In this document: piece by piece, positions 30,724 to 39,366 of the stretch
Position numbering within the stretch: the stretch's first letter is position 1
Layout of the letters: each line of letters starts with the position of its first letter
Assembly (NCBI GenBank): GCA_025548565.1
Contig: JAJLPB010000018.1
Coordinates: forward strand, 57,781-121,780
Direction of reading: 5' to 3'
From: Rugamonas sp. A1-17
GTDB lineage: Bacteria; Pseudomonadota; Gammaproteobacteria; Burkholderiales; Burkholderiaceae_D
Length of the DNA: 64,000 nucleotides
Notes under the pieces: generated by a model
Database searches by the model: none
Told to the model about the DNA's origin: nothing
Seen by the model: the letters and a program-made list of their open reading frames with translations, nothing else
Translations under genes and position numbers: made by a program

Positions 30724-33630
30724 CTACAGCTCGGCGCCGACGCTGCGGCCGCCGCTGGGCGTTCCCTTTCCTGCCTTGCCTGCAGCGTCTTCGTCGAGCT
30801 TGTGGCCACCCACCAGGTCCTTCGCGCTGAGCTTTTCGACGGCACTGGTCTTGTTCTGCTCCTGGACGATCAGATCCTTGGCCTTGTCGCTGTCATTGGT
30901 GTAGATCGTCATGTCGAGCCTCGGGCGGGTGATGCCGACGTAGAAAGACCGCTCGCCCATCGCCCTGCCGCTGTCGGCGGTGATCAGGAAGTTGACGTCG
31001 TTGGTGGTCCTGCCCTGGGACGCGTGGACCGTCATCGCATAGGCGTAGTCCCAGTGGGATTCTGACTTGTCCGTCGACCTCAGCGTGATTTGCCCCTTGG
31101 CGGTGTCCAGCACGATCTTGTCGTCAGTGATCGCAGTGACCTTGCCCAGTGTGCCGTTGTTGACGCCCAGGTCCTTGTTGTTGCGCGTGAACCGCAGTTC
31201 GTCGCCGATGCCGAGCTCGCGCTCCTCCGGCTTCTTGTAAGCTTCCACCTTGGCGTGCTTCTCGGGACTCCACGTGACATGGCGGCCGTCTTCCATCTGC
31301 AGCTTCACCTGGTGGCATGGCACGTCGATGCTCACCACGGTGCCATAGGCGCCGCTGGCCACGTCCAGGCTTCGGTACTCGCGCCCGAAGCGCACCACCA
31401 TGCCGGGTTCGTAATACGGGGTTGAGCCCTTTTGCGCGTCCGTATAACCGGTCGGTACCAGAATCTTCCGTTCGGCCTGCGTCTCCCCGATCTCGCCGCG
31501 CTCCTGCAGACCCTCCCGCACCATCTTGTTGATGGCGTGGCGGTCGTCGTTGAGGGGGACGATGATCAATGCCTTGTCCCGATCCTGTGGATGTTTTTCG
31601 AGGATGTCGGCGGCCGCCCTGGCCAGCAGCGCGCCCTTGTCTTCTATCTCGACGATGCGATCGGTCAGGAATCCCAGCGCCGTCGTGTTCTGCCGCTCCA
31701 CTGCCGCCGATACGGCCTGCTTCAGATCCTCGACCTGCTGACGGTTGATGTCGGACATAACGGCGCCGTCGATTCCGGCCTTTTGCAGCAGCTCGAACGG
31801 CTTGCCAGCTTCCACCGCGTTGAGCTGAAGCTCGTCTCCCACGAGCACCAGCCTTGCGCCCGCCTTCTGGGCCATCTCCATCAACTGCGTCATCTCACGC
31901 TGCCCCGACAGCGAGGCCTCGTCCATGATCCACAGCTCCTTGCTGGCGTACTCCCCTTCCCTGGCCTTGCCGGGCAGCGTGACGGACAGAGTGCGCCACT
32001 GTTTCCCGGCCAGGTCGACAGCGCCGAACACCTCCAGCGTCACCATTTCCGGCTTGGCCTCGTTGACCGCGCGGCGGCCCTCGTCCAGCAGGAACCTGGC
32101 CGTGGTAACGCTCTCGATGCCCGACTCCGTCTGCAGGGTCAGTGCGGCCATCGCGCTCGGCGCCATCCCGCGCACGGTGTAGCCCGCATCCTCGGCCGCG
32201 GTGCGCACCACTTCGAGCATTGTCGTCTTACCGACGCCGGCGTACCCTTGCAGGCCGATGAAGCGATCCTCCGAAGTCAGCGCCACGCGCGCGGCGTCCT
32301 CCTGGCCGACGGTCAGCCGGAAAGGGATATCGCTGGCCGCTGACCGGGCCTGCTCGAACGCGGCGATCGCCGCGTCGACCCGCTCCAAGCCCATAATCGG
32401 CCCCATAGCGCTGCGACCGCCTTCCAGCATGAAGAGCATGTCCCGTTCCCTTTTGAGCGCTTCTGGCGTGGTTATATGGCCTTCAATGGGAACCGACAGC
32501 GCCTCTTTCGCCGCCAGCATGTCTCCCAGTGCCTTTTCGACGTCCTCCAGCCGCACGCTCGCCCATGGCGCATCCTTGACCGCGTGCTCCAGCGCGACGC
32601 GGATCACTTCCTCCCACGGCACCACGCTTTCCCTTTCGGTTAGGTGGGCGATGGCGAAACGCACCGCGTCCATCGCCTTCTCCTCGCGTACCGCCGGATC
32701 GGTCGGCGGCGCGCCGCCCCGTTCGCGCTCGTTCTCGATCTTGCTGAAATCCACACCCATGGAATGGGCCCGGTCCCGCCAGTCTTCGCGCAGCGCCTGG
32801 TGGTCGACCTCCGACTTCGCATCGCGAGTGCGTAGCGCCGCGTCCTCGCGCTGCGCCGCCGTCGCCGTCTCGCGCGTCAGGCCGAATTTCTCCAGCCGCT
32901 CCTCGATGGCCTGGCTGCGCTGGCTGAAGTGGTTGATCTGGTCTCGCGAGATGCCGGCGACCTCCCAGCGCCCATCTTGGGTTGATTCCAGCCGGTAGCC
33001 CAGTTCCCGCAGGTTGGCGGCCAGCTCGCTGTCGTAGATCGCTCCCAGCAGCTTCTGGTTTTTGTAGATCAGTTCATTGGAAATCGAGCGCCACCGCCCG
33101 TCCTCCAGCTGCGTCGCGTTGGCGATCACCAGATGCGTATGGGTCTGCGGATCGAGGTCGCGACTGGTGGTGTGATGGAAGCGGCCCACGATCAGGTTGT
33201 CGGTCTGCACGGTGCTCGTCTCGCCCGCTTCCGTCACCCTGGCACGCACCAGGTTGCGTTCGATGTAGTCGAGTACCTTGGTCACCGCCGCCTCGTGCGC
33301 GCCCCGCACATCGCGTTGCTCGTCCACCTCGGCCAGGATCGAAACCGACTTCGGCGCCGACAGGGTGACGTCGAATCCGGGCCGGTGGTCGCGCAGCAGG
33401 TCGCCGTCCGGCCCCTTGCCGAGAATTTTCCCGAGCCCGAACTCGCCGATCTCGCCGGCGAGGATCTTGGCGAAGTCTTCCGGGTCGACGCTGCCGACCA
33501 GGCCCAGCGCCTCGGCGCCCTTGCCGGCCCAGACCGACATGGCCTGGTTTTCGTCCTGGCTGTAGTAGTTGTCCTCAGCGTAGTAGGTTGCGGCGCTGGC
33601 GACACTGGAGACGTTACTCATCGAGAGCAT
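30724..33630 (-). CDS. traI: Conjugative relaxase/helicase TraI (TrwC type)
   Basis: The 968-residue protein has nearly the length of R388 TrwC (966), much shorter than F TraI. The N-terminus MLSMSNVSSVASAATYYAED carries the tyrosines Tyr16/Tyr17 and Tyr22/Tyr23. The HUH metal site is His153, His164, His166 (HHTTSRDLDPQTHTH). The C-terminal half is an SF1 helicase with Walker A GYAGVGKTT (Lys468) and EASLSGQRE. It nicks oriT, stays bound to the 5' end and unwinds the transferred strand. The start at 33630 overlaps traD by 17 bases. Confidence 0.95.
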   Translation of the reverse strand: MLSMSNVSSVASAATYYAEDNYYSQDENQAMSVWAGKGAEALGLVGSVDPEDFAKILAGEIGEFGLGKILGKGPDGDLLRDHRPGFDVTLSAPKSVSILAEVDEQRDVRGAHEAAVTKVLDYIERNLVRARVTEAGETSTVQTDNLIVGRFHHTTSRDLDPQTHTHLVIANATQLEDGRWRSISNELIYKNQKLLGAIYDSELAANLRELGYRLESTQDGRWEVAGISRDQINHFSQRSQAIEERLEKFGLTRETATAAQREDAALRTRDAKSEVDHQALREDWRDRAHSMGVDFSKIENERERGGAPPTDPAVREEKAMDAVRFAIAHLTERESVVPWEEVIRVALEHAVKDAPWASVRLEDVEKALGDMLAAKEALSVPIEGHITTPEALKRERDMLFMLEGGRSAMGPIMGLERVDAAIAAFEQARSAASDIPFRLTVGQEDAARVALTSEDRFIGLQGYAGVGKTTMLEVVRTAAEDAGYTVRGMAPSAMAALTLQTESGIESVTTARFLLDEGRRAVNEAKPEMVTLEVFGAVDLAGKQWRTLSVTLPGKAREGEYASKELWIMDEASLSGQREMTQLMEMAQKAGARLVLVGDELQLNAVEAGKPFELLQKAGIDGAVMSDINRQQVEDLKQAVSAAVERQNTTALGFLTDRIVEIEDKGALLARAAADILEKHPQDRDKALIIVPLNDDRHAINKMVREGLQERGEIGETQAERKILVPTGYTDAQKGSTPYYEPGMVVRFGREYRSLDVASGAYGTVVSIDVPCHQVKLQMEDGRHVTWSPEKHAKVEAYKKPEERELGIGDELRFTRNNKDLGVNNGTLGKVTAITDDKIVLDTAKGQITLRSTDKSESHWDYAYAMTVHASQGRTTNDVNFLITADSGRAMGERSFYVGITRPRLDMTIYTNDSDKAKDLIVQEQNKTSAVEKLSAKDLVGGHKLDEDAAGKAGKGTPSGGRSVGAEL

Positions 33631-35362
33631 AGCTGATGATCTCCTTTTCGATGAAGGGCGGCGCGATCGCCGGGAATTCCTTGTAGTCGAATTTGACCTT
33701 CATGACTTCGTTGCGGCCCGCCAGGCGCAGGTACCCGCTCAGCGGCGGCAGGCCCATGATCTCCGATGCCATGACCAGGTCGCGCTTCTCGCGCCGGGTG
33801 GCGATCGTGACGCCGTCGCGCGTCGAGTCGACACCGAAGCTGATGTTTTCGTCCTTCTCCATCAGTTCCTGGTCGCCCAGGTTCTCGCTCACATACTTGG
33901 CCGTCAGGAAGTCCGGCACCGCCAGCGCGAGCCTTGTCTGCAGCATGGAAATTATGGTTTGGGCATCGTCGTCGCCGTAAATCTTGCGCACCTGCGCGAT
34001 GTTCTGGTAGCCCAGCAATAGCGCGACGCCGTATTTTCGGCCACGCGTCGCCACTTCCTTGAGGGTGCTGATCCGGTCCAGAGACGACATCTCGTCGAGC
34101 ACGGAAAAGATCATTCGCGCCCGGCTGGGCGGCAGCGACATCACCGCTCTCATCGCGATGTCGAACCAGGCCGTCAGCAGCGGCTTCATCGTGACCAGCA
34201 TTTCTTCCTTGGTCGACAGGAACAGCCAGCTGTCGGTCGACTCGTCGTTCACCCAGTTGCGGATAGAAAACTGGGCGGACGCGTCGCCGTCGCCCAGGTA
34301 ACGTATCGCCTTGGCCGCGCGTACCACGTTCATCCGGATGCCCAGCGCCGTCTTCGCGGCCTCGGGGTCCATATAGACGGCCGCCGGCAGCTTCTTCACG
34401 ATCGCCTGGACCTCCTTCAATGTGAGCACGTTGACGACCTCCACGAGCCGCTTGTTGGTCGCCTGGTTGTTCTTTGCTAGGCGCGACAGGATATCCTCCA
34501 GAACGGCCTGGCCACCCTCCTCCCAGAACGGCTCGTTATGATTTTTCACAGGAATGAATGACTCCGATATATTCGCGTAGTCATAAATCTTGCGCGCCTC
34601 GTTCCATGCCGTCCAGGGTGGGCTGCGCTCGTCGAATGGATTGAGGATGATATCGATGCCGGGACGGTAGAATTTCTCGATGAATTCACCGGTGGAATCG
34701 AAGACGAGCGCGCGTTTCCCGATGCGGCGGCAGTCTTTCAGCACGTCCTTGATCACCACCGATTTGCCGGAGCCCACCGCGCCCGATACCCCGATGTTGT
34801 AGACCTCGCGACCGGCTTCCATCGGCACGCCGGCAATGTGAATCTCACTTAGTTTCCCCTGCGATTCCAGTTCATTTATTACAGCTTCCGGTTCGGCAAA
34901 TACCGCTCCGCGCACAATTTCGTCCTTGGATACTTTTTTGCCAAACTGCCGCCAAGCCCAGTTGGTCAGGAAGAATAACGCCATGCCGGACGCGACGGAA
35001 ATCCAAGCGCATATCTTGAGCTTACGCTTAATCTCTATCCATTCGGGCGCGGTTATCAGCAACAGCTTCTCGGCGGGGAGAATATAGGTCTTCTTCTCGC
35101 CAGACCTGGTTAATATCAGCTTGACCTTGTCCTGCGGGGTATTCGACTGCACGTTGAATTCAGCCACGGTCCTGCTGATAATGATTTTCCCCTCGTCCTC
35201 GCTCAGCATGGCGTTGCCGATGAAAAGGCATGAACCGAGGGCCGTCAACAGCGCGATCATAAAACTGAAAAACAGTGCGCTGAAATACAGCCCGTATTCA
35301 TGGCGCATCACTTCGGCGCCTCGGGTAAATTGGTGCCGCTTGTCGTTTCTGCTGATCGTCAT
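33614..35362 (-). CDS. traD: Type IV coupling protein TraD
   Basis: The 582-residue protein has two N-terminal membrane segments (LYFSALFFSFMIALLTALGS, ~25-45, and ~105-125) and a VirD4/TraD ATPase domain with Walker A AVGSGKSVV (Lys200) and ARMIFSVLDEMSSLDR as Walker B. It brings the relaxase-DNA complex to the secretion channel. I chose ATG 35362 (GGGAGAACAGTC upstream); the longer frame runs into the accessory gene. It is coupled by ATGA to the gene in front. Confidence 0.93.
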   Translation of the reverse strand: MTISRNDKRHQFTRGAEVMRHEYGLYFSALFFSFMIALLTALGSCLFIGNAMLSEDEGKIIISRTVAEFNVQSNTPQDKVKLILTRSGEKKTYILPAEKLLLITAPEWIEIKRKLKICAWISVASGMALFFLTNWAWRQFGKKVSKDEIVRGAVFAEPEAVINELESQGKLSEIHIAGVPMEAGREVYNIGVSGAVGSGKSVVIKDVLKDCRRIGKRALVFDSTGEFIEKFYRPGIDIILNPFDERSPPWTAWNEARKIYDYANISESFIPVKNHNEPFWEEGGQAVLEDILSRLAKNNQATNKRLVEVVNVLTLKEVQAIVKKLPAAVYMDPEAAKTALGIRMNVVRAAKAIRYLGDGDASAQFSIRNWVNDESTDSWLFLSTKEEMLVTMKPLLTAWFDIAMRAVMSLPPSRARMIFSVLDEMSSLDRISTLKEVATRGRKYGVALLLGYQNIAQVRKIYGDDDAQTIISMLQTRLALAVPDFLTAKYVSENLGDQELMEKDENISFGVDSTRDGVTIATRREKRDLVMASEIMGLPPLSGYLRLAGRNEVMKVKFDYKEFPAIAPPFIEKEIISYALDE

Positions 35363-35706
35363 GACTGTTCTCCCTGTGACTGCATAGCGAGTAATTGCTT
35401 GTCGGCCCAGGTCAAGGCGTCGGTGCCCAGCGTCTCTGGATGGCGAACCGATCCGCGCAGCTGGGCCTCCACGATGTATCGCGTGACCAGCGTCTGGCGA
35501 AGAATCTCGCGCTGGAATCCCCCGGCGGCGGCGTCCTGGATGCTGGCGATCACCTCGTCCGTGGTCTTGGCCCGCAGTCCACGGATGAGCAACTCCGTCG
35601 CGATGAAGGTCTCGGATTTGTTGAGCAGTGCCGCCTGATCGGCGATCCACTTACGCAGGTCGGCCGGCAGGCGCAGGCCGAGGATTTTTGGATCTTTCTT
35701 CATCAT
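35359..35706 (-). CDS. Ribbon-helix-helix relaxosome accessory protein (TraJ/MobC/TraY position)
   Basis: The 115-residue protein starts MMKKDPKILGLRLPADLRKW, a short basic strand followed by two helices (RKWIADQAALLNKSETFIATELLIRGL), which is the layout of ribbon-helix-helix DNA-binding proteins. I chose the start at 35706 because AAAGGAGTTTCTG precedes it. It lies between TraD and the inverted-repeat region, exactly where oriT-binding accessory proteins sit. It probably binds oriT and represses the relaxase operon. The family call rests on pattern only. Confidence 0.7.
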   Translation of the reverse strand: MMKKDPKILGLRLPADLRKWIADQAALLNKSETFIATELLIRGLRAKTTDEVIASIQDAAAGGFQREILRQTLVTRYIVEAQLRGSVRHPETLGTDALTWADKQLLAMQSQGEQS

Positions 35707-35730
35707 CAGAAACTCCTTTAGAACCAAAGG

Positions 35731-35829
35731 GTTGCGATCTCAGAGTCGCAACGCGTTAACAGAGCGCAAGCGACCCGTTAACGCTGAAAGCCAAGCGCAG
35801 CGCGGCTTTCAGCGGCAACCGCAGGTTGC
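35731..35829. repeat. Cluster of four inverted repeats (oriT candidate core)
   Basis: In 100 bases I see: GTTGCGA/TCGCAAC (35731-35737, 35746-35752); GCGTTAAC/GTTAACGC (35753-35760, 35777-35784); GCTGAAAGCC/GGCTTTCAGC (35783-35792, 35804-35813); GCAACC/GGTTGC (35815-35820, 35824-35829). Such crowding next to the RHH gene is typical of relaxase recognition regions; the third hairpin could also terminate or attenuate transcription. Confidence 0.65.
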
Positions 35830-36032
35830 GTGATGTGTGAGCCTCTGGAGGGGGACACGGGGTTTCCCCGTGGCAACCTCCTGCCTTCCTCCCCCTGCCT
35901 CTGCGGCGCCTCCAGGGATCATTTTCCGGGCCTGTGAGCTTCGATCCGGCACCGGGTAAGGTGCGAAGGTAGGACGGATCGGCTATGCAACAGGTACGAA
36001 TGGGATACGGAAGTGCTACACAACTATGCAAA

Positions 36033-36051
36033 ACTAGCATTTGATGCTAGT
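36033..36051. promoter_or_regulatory. Palindrome ACTAGCAT-TTG-ATGCTAGT
   Basis: Perfect 8-base arms around three bases in the A/T-rich part of the oriT region. It is a candidate site for the RHH protein or for TraK-like binding. Confidence 0.5.
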
Positions 36052-36206
36052 CTTTCTGATATAAACTTGCCTGTCAAGGAAATTATGACGGTTAATTGTC
36101 GATATCACAATCATAGTTTGCATTATATGGAAACTCGTTAAAGTGACCTACCAGGGCCACGCCGGTTGCGCACCAGGCCGAGCGCGAGCGCTGGAGCGCC
36201 AACGGC

Positions 36207-36288
36207 GCGGAAGGCCGCCGGGCCGAGCCCGCAGGGCCGAGACCCGGCCTTTCGGGGCTCGGTTCACGAAAGACCGGGGTTTCGGCCC
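36207..36288. repeat. 82-bp dispersed repeat, copy 1
   Basis: The block from GCGGAAGGCCGCCGGG to GGGTTTCGGCCC is found again, with four or so mismatches and in the same orientation, at 45286-45367. It is rich in short inverted repeats (CGAAA ... TTTCG; GGCCGAG twice). It lies 70 bases upstream of the traK-like gene. The two copies bracket the 36.3-45.3 kb leading-region block. Confidence 0.8.
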
Positions 36289-36357
36289 CGAACTGGATCC
36301 CGCCGAACCAGCGACTGTCGGCGATCAAGGTGAAATGAAACTTTTAAAGTTTTAAAA

Positions 36358-36723
36358 ATGACCGTCAACGCTGACAATTTTCTGGAGCATCTTAAGAGCA
36401 GGGGCGGAAAATTCGTCCTATGGGAGGCCGACATATTCAAACTGCATCGTGCTGGCGTTTCCTATGAAAGGATCGCTGAATTTTTGAATATCAACGGAGT
36501 CAAGGCAAACAAAATGGAGGTGTACCGGTTTATTCACCGAAAAAAACGCAAGCACTTACTGGGAGGTGTGACAGCGGAAACTAATCCGCGCAACGAACAT
36601 CAAGGGATTAAGACCCCGTTAGCTCAAATGGTTTTGGAAAATCAACAGCAGGAACAGCGGGACGGCACGCTACCGAAATTCAACTGGCGAGAGAGTCGTT
36701 CCAAGGAAAAACCCAAGTGGTGA
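36358..36723 (+). CDS. traK: TraK-like (IncP) oriT-binding protein
   Basis: The 121-residue basic protein precedes an unmistakable IncP-type traL, the place of traK in RP4 (134 residues), which binds and bends oriT. The N-terminal half shows a helix-turn-helix-like pattern (LHRAGVSYERIAEFLNINGV) and ends in the basic KKRKH. The C-terminus is charged and likely disordered. The identification rests on position, size, charge and HTH pattern, not on clear similarity. Confidence 0.55.
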   Translation: MTVNADNFLEHLKSRGGKFVLWEADIFKLHRAGVSYERIAEFLNINGVKANKMEVYRFIHRKKRKHLLGGVTAETNPRNEHQGIKTPLAQMVLENQQQEQRDGTLPKFNWRESRSKEKPKW

Positions 36724-36733
36724 AAGGATCGTC

Positions 36734-37462
36734 ATGAACAAGAATCAAGTGCACTTTACGCTCCAGGGTAAGGGTGGCGTCGGCAAATCATTTATTTCAG
36801 CGATATTGGTGCAGTATTTCGGCCATAAGACATCTGGGCAAGTGCAGGCGTTCGACACCGACCCCGTCAACGATACGCTCAGCCAGTACGAAGGATTTAC
36901 AACGGAGCGCATCGATATATTAGACAGCGGCAATAACATCAACGCGCGCGAATTCGACGGCCTGGTGGAGAAGATTCTGGCCACCGACCGCATTTGCGTC
37001 ATCGACAATGGCGCGTCGACATTTGTTCCACTGATGGCCTACATGGTGGAAAACAAAGTGATACCGCTGCTGGAGCAATCGGGAAAGCAGGTGTTCATCC
37101 ACTCGGTCGTCACAGGCGGACAAGCATTCTCGGACACGCTCCAGGGCTTGGCGGTTATGCTGCAAGAGCAGACCGCGCCGGTGGTAGTCTGGCTCAACGA
37201 GTTCTATGGCGCAATCGAGCGTGACGGCAAGACTTTCCAGCAGTCGGCCCTGTATGCCGACTTCAAGCAGCGCATCCGTGGCGTCGTCACAGTCGAGAAG
37301 GGCAACGCGGACACCTTCGGCAGGGACATGGAGCTGATGGGCAAGAACAAGCTGACCTTCGACCAGGCGCTGGAGTCCCCCATGTTCGGCATCATGCCAC
37401 GCCAGCGCCTGAAGATGGTCCGCGAGGCCATCTTCAGGCAGCTCGACGACATCGGATTCTGA
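36734..37462 (+). CDS. traL: IncP-type TraL (ParA-like ATPase of the leading region)
   Basis: The 242-residue protein matches IncP TraL (241) along its length: LQGKGGVGKSFISAI (deviant Walker A), FDTDPVNDTL, CVIDNGASTFVPL, FIHSVVTGGQAFSDTL, VVWLNEFYGAIE and RQRLKMVREAIF. TraL is a MinD/ParA-like ATPase encoded next to oriT with a helper role in transfer. It is unrelated to the pilus-assembly TraL at 10252. It overlaps nothing and is followed by a traM-like gene one base later. Confidence 0.92.
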   Translation: MNKNQVHFTLQGKGGVGKSFISAILVQYFGHKTSGQVQAFDTDPVNDTLSQYEGFTTERIDILDSGNNINAREFDGLVEKILATDRICVIDNGASTFVPLMAYMVENKVIPLLEQSGKQVFIHSVVTGGQAFSDTLQGLAVMLQEQTAPVVVWLNEFYGAIERDGKTFQQSALYADFKQRIRGVVTVEKGNADTFGRDMELMGKNKLTFDQALESPMFGIMPRQRLKMVREAIFRQLDDIGF

Positions 37463-37463
37463 C

Positions 37464-38192
37464 ATGAAGCCCACCAACACCAAGCCACCCAGCCAGCCAC
37501 CACAAGGTGTCAAGCAGGAACCGACACTCGGCAAGCTGGAGGTCAGGGGCGGGAAGGCGGAGGCCATCAAACGCCAGGCGGACAAGATCGCCGAAGTGTG
37601 CGCCGAGGTGTATCGGCTGACCGGCCAGAAAGTGACGGCCGACGATCCTATCTTACTGGCCGCCCTCTTCCAATCTGAGTTGATGCACAAGGCAGGCGCA
37701 GACGTCGCGGCAGTCTTCGAGCAGACAGTCGCCAAGGCCATCGCCATGCTAGCGGATGCCGTCAAGGAAGAGCGGGAACAGGCGGCTAACCTGGACAAGT
37801 CGGTGGCGCAGGCTTTTCAGCAGATCGCTGACGGAGCCAAAAAGGTAGGCGACGGTGAGCTGGCCACCATGCAGGCGCGTTTCGCACGCGCCGCCGCCGA
37901 AACGCTGGACAACGTCCGCCAGCAGGCGCAGCGCGCCGCACCTGGTGGACTCTGGTGGAAGCTCTCCGTAGGCGCATCCTTCGGCGCGCTGCTCGGCGTC
38001 GTAGGGGGCGTCTACGTCGGCCGCTCCCTGGCACCGCAGTTCACCGACGAGCAGTCCAGGCTGATTCACAACGGTATGTTGTTAGACGATGCTTGGCCGA
38101 AGCTGTCCAAGTCGGCGCGCGAGTCGTTCGGGGTTGTGCCCAGGAGCGCCAAGCCAGCCCAGGCTAGTGCCGGCGGCAAGGCCGGAAAATGA
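37464..38192 (+). CDS. traM: TraM-like (IncP) coiled-coil membrane protein
   Basis: The 242-residue protein starts with a Pro-rich segment, then a helical region AEAIKRQADKIAEVCAEVY, a long coiled coil with many Ala and Gln (~95-160), one membrane helix (GASFGALLGVVGGVYVG) and a polar tail. It takes the place of traM after traL in the IncP leading-region order but is longer than RP4 TraM (145). The name is by position; function unproven. Confidence 0.55.
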   Translation: MKPTNTKPPSQPPQGVKQEPTLGKLEVRGGKAEAIKRQADKIAEVCAEVYRLTGQKVTADDPILLAALFQSELMHKAGADVAAVFEQTVAKAIAMLADAVKEEREQAANLDKSVAQAFQQIADGAKKVGDGELATMQARFARAAAETLDNVRQQAQRAAPGGLWWKLSVGASFGALLGVVGGVYVGRSLAPQFTDEQSRLIHNGMLLDDAWPKLSKSARESFGVVPRSAKPAQASAGGKAGK

Positions 38193-38380
38193 ACTCGCTC
38201 ATCGCTATGCTGGACCGCCCCAAGCTGTTCGCCTGCCTGGCGGCTGCCACCACCGCCGCAGCCGCGCACGCGGCGGCGCGTGGCGAGCCGCTGGCGGTGT
38301 GGGACGGCGACACGTTGGTGTTCCTGTATGCCGACGGACGCATGGTGCCGATGGAACCGAACGAAAGGGATGGGCAATGA
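38189..38380 (+). CDS. Small protein with signal-like N-terminus, 63 residues
   Basis: It overlaps the genes on both sides by four bases (ATGA), a strong sign of a real gene. The N-terminal stretch LFACLAAATTAAAAHAAA is hydrophobic and Ala-rich; the rest (GEPLAVWDGDTLVFLYADGR) may form a small beta hairpin. No family recognised. Confidence 0.6.
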   Translation: MNSLIAMLDRPKLFACLAAATTAAAAHAAARGEPLAVWDGDTLVFLYADGRMVPMEPNERDGQ

Positions 38381-39195
38381 ACAACGATGACGACGAGCGG
38401 GTGCCGCCGGTGTTTGCAGTCGTAGCCGGGCTGCCCGGCGTGGGCAAGACCACGGTCCTCGATCAGCTCAAGGGCGAGATGGAATTTCCCCAGCACCTGG
38501 TTGTGGACCTGCCGACCGAGCAGCAATCCACCGAGGACCTCATCGTCGGTGCCGTCGCGCTGCGACAGTCGGTCGCCGTCGAGTCGAGCTTCGAAACTCC
38601 CACGGTGTTACGGTGGATGAACATGGCACAGGAGCGCGGATTCGTTCTGGAGCTGGTCCTGATAGGGGTTGAGGACGACGCGCTCGCATCGCTACGCTCC
38701 AAGGGGCGTCAGCGCACCCGCCGCCAGCTGGAGGACGCGCAGAGCCGGATGTCAGTCGCGGTCGATATGGCCCGGCGCGTTCTCATCATCGACAACAGCA
38801 CGGCTCAGCCTAGCGTGGCCGCCCGCATCGACGCGGGGCAGGTACGGACGTTCGACAACCGTCCCGGCTGGGTAGCCAGACGCATCCTGGCACCGCGCGC
38901 GGCGCGCCAGGCATCTCTGGCGGCGATCCGCAGCGCGTACGACGCCATCGCCGCGCGCGCGCCTGTTCAGCCGCTGTTGCAAATGGCGGCCGCATCGGCA
39001 GGGGCCTGGTCCGGTGCCGTGGTTGCCCGCAGCGAATTCCACGTACTGCAGCAGGTCGGGGAGGCCCTGCACGTCATCCATGACCTGGGCATGTTGGCCA
39101 TGGTGCCGGGAGGCACCATGGCGCTCGCTGGGGAATTCGTCATCATGATCGCGTATGAGCCCGCACAGGGTCCACAACTGGGTCCGGAGCGGTAG
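38377..39195 (+). CDS. Zeta-toxin-like P-loop kinase fused to a KfrB-like domain
   Basis: The 272-residue protein has Walker A VVAGLPGVGKTTVL at ~15-28 and the zeta-like pattern of a following block VAVESSFETPTVLRWMNMA and VLIGVEDDALAS, as in kinases that phosphorylate UDP-GlcNAc or other small targets. The C-terminal ~60 residues (GAVVARSEFHVLQQVGEALHVIHDLGML) resemble the KfrB domain of IncP plasmids. I chose ATG 38377, coupled by ATGA to the small gene in front. No antitoxin is evident, so the role may be housekeeping rather than toxic. Confidence 0.7.
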   Translation: MNNDDDERVPPVFAVVAGLPGVGKTTVLDQLKGEMEFPQHLVVDLPTEQQSTEDLIVGAVALRQSVAVESSFETPTVLRWMNMAQERGFVLELVLIGVEDDALASLRSKGRQRTRRQLEDAQSRMSVAVDMARRVLIIDNSTAQPSVAARIDAGQVRTFDNRPGWVARRILAPRAARQASLAAIRSAYDAIAARAPVQPLLQMAAASAGAWSGAVVARSEFHVLQQVGEALHVIHDLGMLAMVPGGTMALAGEFVIMIAYEPAQGPQLGPER

Positions 39196-39270
39196 CGCGC
39201 AGCCTCGGTCGAAGTCGCGCCACTGGCTACCCTGGTCGGCGACCGGAGATGGTTTTTCCGGTTTTTCCTT

Positions 39271-39288
39271 ACTTTCGCGCGCGAAAGT
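39271..39288. promoter_or_regulatory. Palindrome A, perfect copy
   Basis: ACTTTCGCGCGCGAAAGT, exact, in the convergent gap between the kinase/KfrB gene and the DUF3717 gene, next to a terminator. There is no start codon nearby, so a simple operator role is unlikely at this copy. Confidence 0.8.
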
Positions 39289-39303
39289 CTGGATAGCGAC
39301 GCG

Positions 39304-39342
39304 AAAAAAAAGCCAGGACAGGGTACTCCCCCTATCCTGGCT
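39304..39342 (-). terminator. Rho-independent terminator
   Basis: AGCCAGGACAGGG and CCCTATCCTGGCT (39311-39342) pair with one mismatch; read on the minus strand the hairpin is followed by eight T. It ends the leftward leading-region transcripts. Confidence 0.85.
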
Positions 39343-39366
39343 CGCATGGGCTGCTTGTCTGGCCTA

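Larger units (their letters stand above)
35707..36357. other. oriT: Candidate oriT region
   Basis: The 650-base gap lies between the divergent relaxosome genes (minus) and IncP-like traK (plus). In IncP plasmids oriT lies between traJ and traK in just this setting. It contains a cluster of inverted repeats (35731-35829), the palindrome at 36033, an A/T-rich stretch at 36000-36130 suited to melting and promoters, and an 82-base sequence that recurs at 45286. The nick site itself cannot be named from sequence alone. Confidence 0.65.

Noticed and set aside
36943..36957. CGCGCGCGAATTC inside the IncP-type traL
   Set aside because: It shares only the central CG repeat with palindrome A and lacks the left arm; treated as chance.
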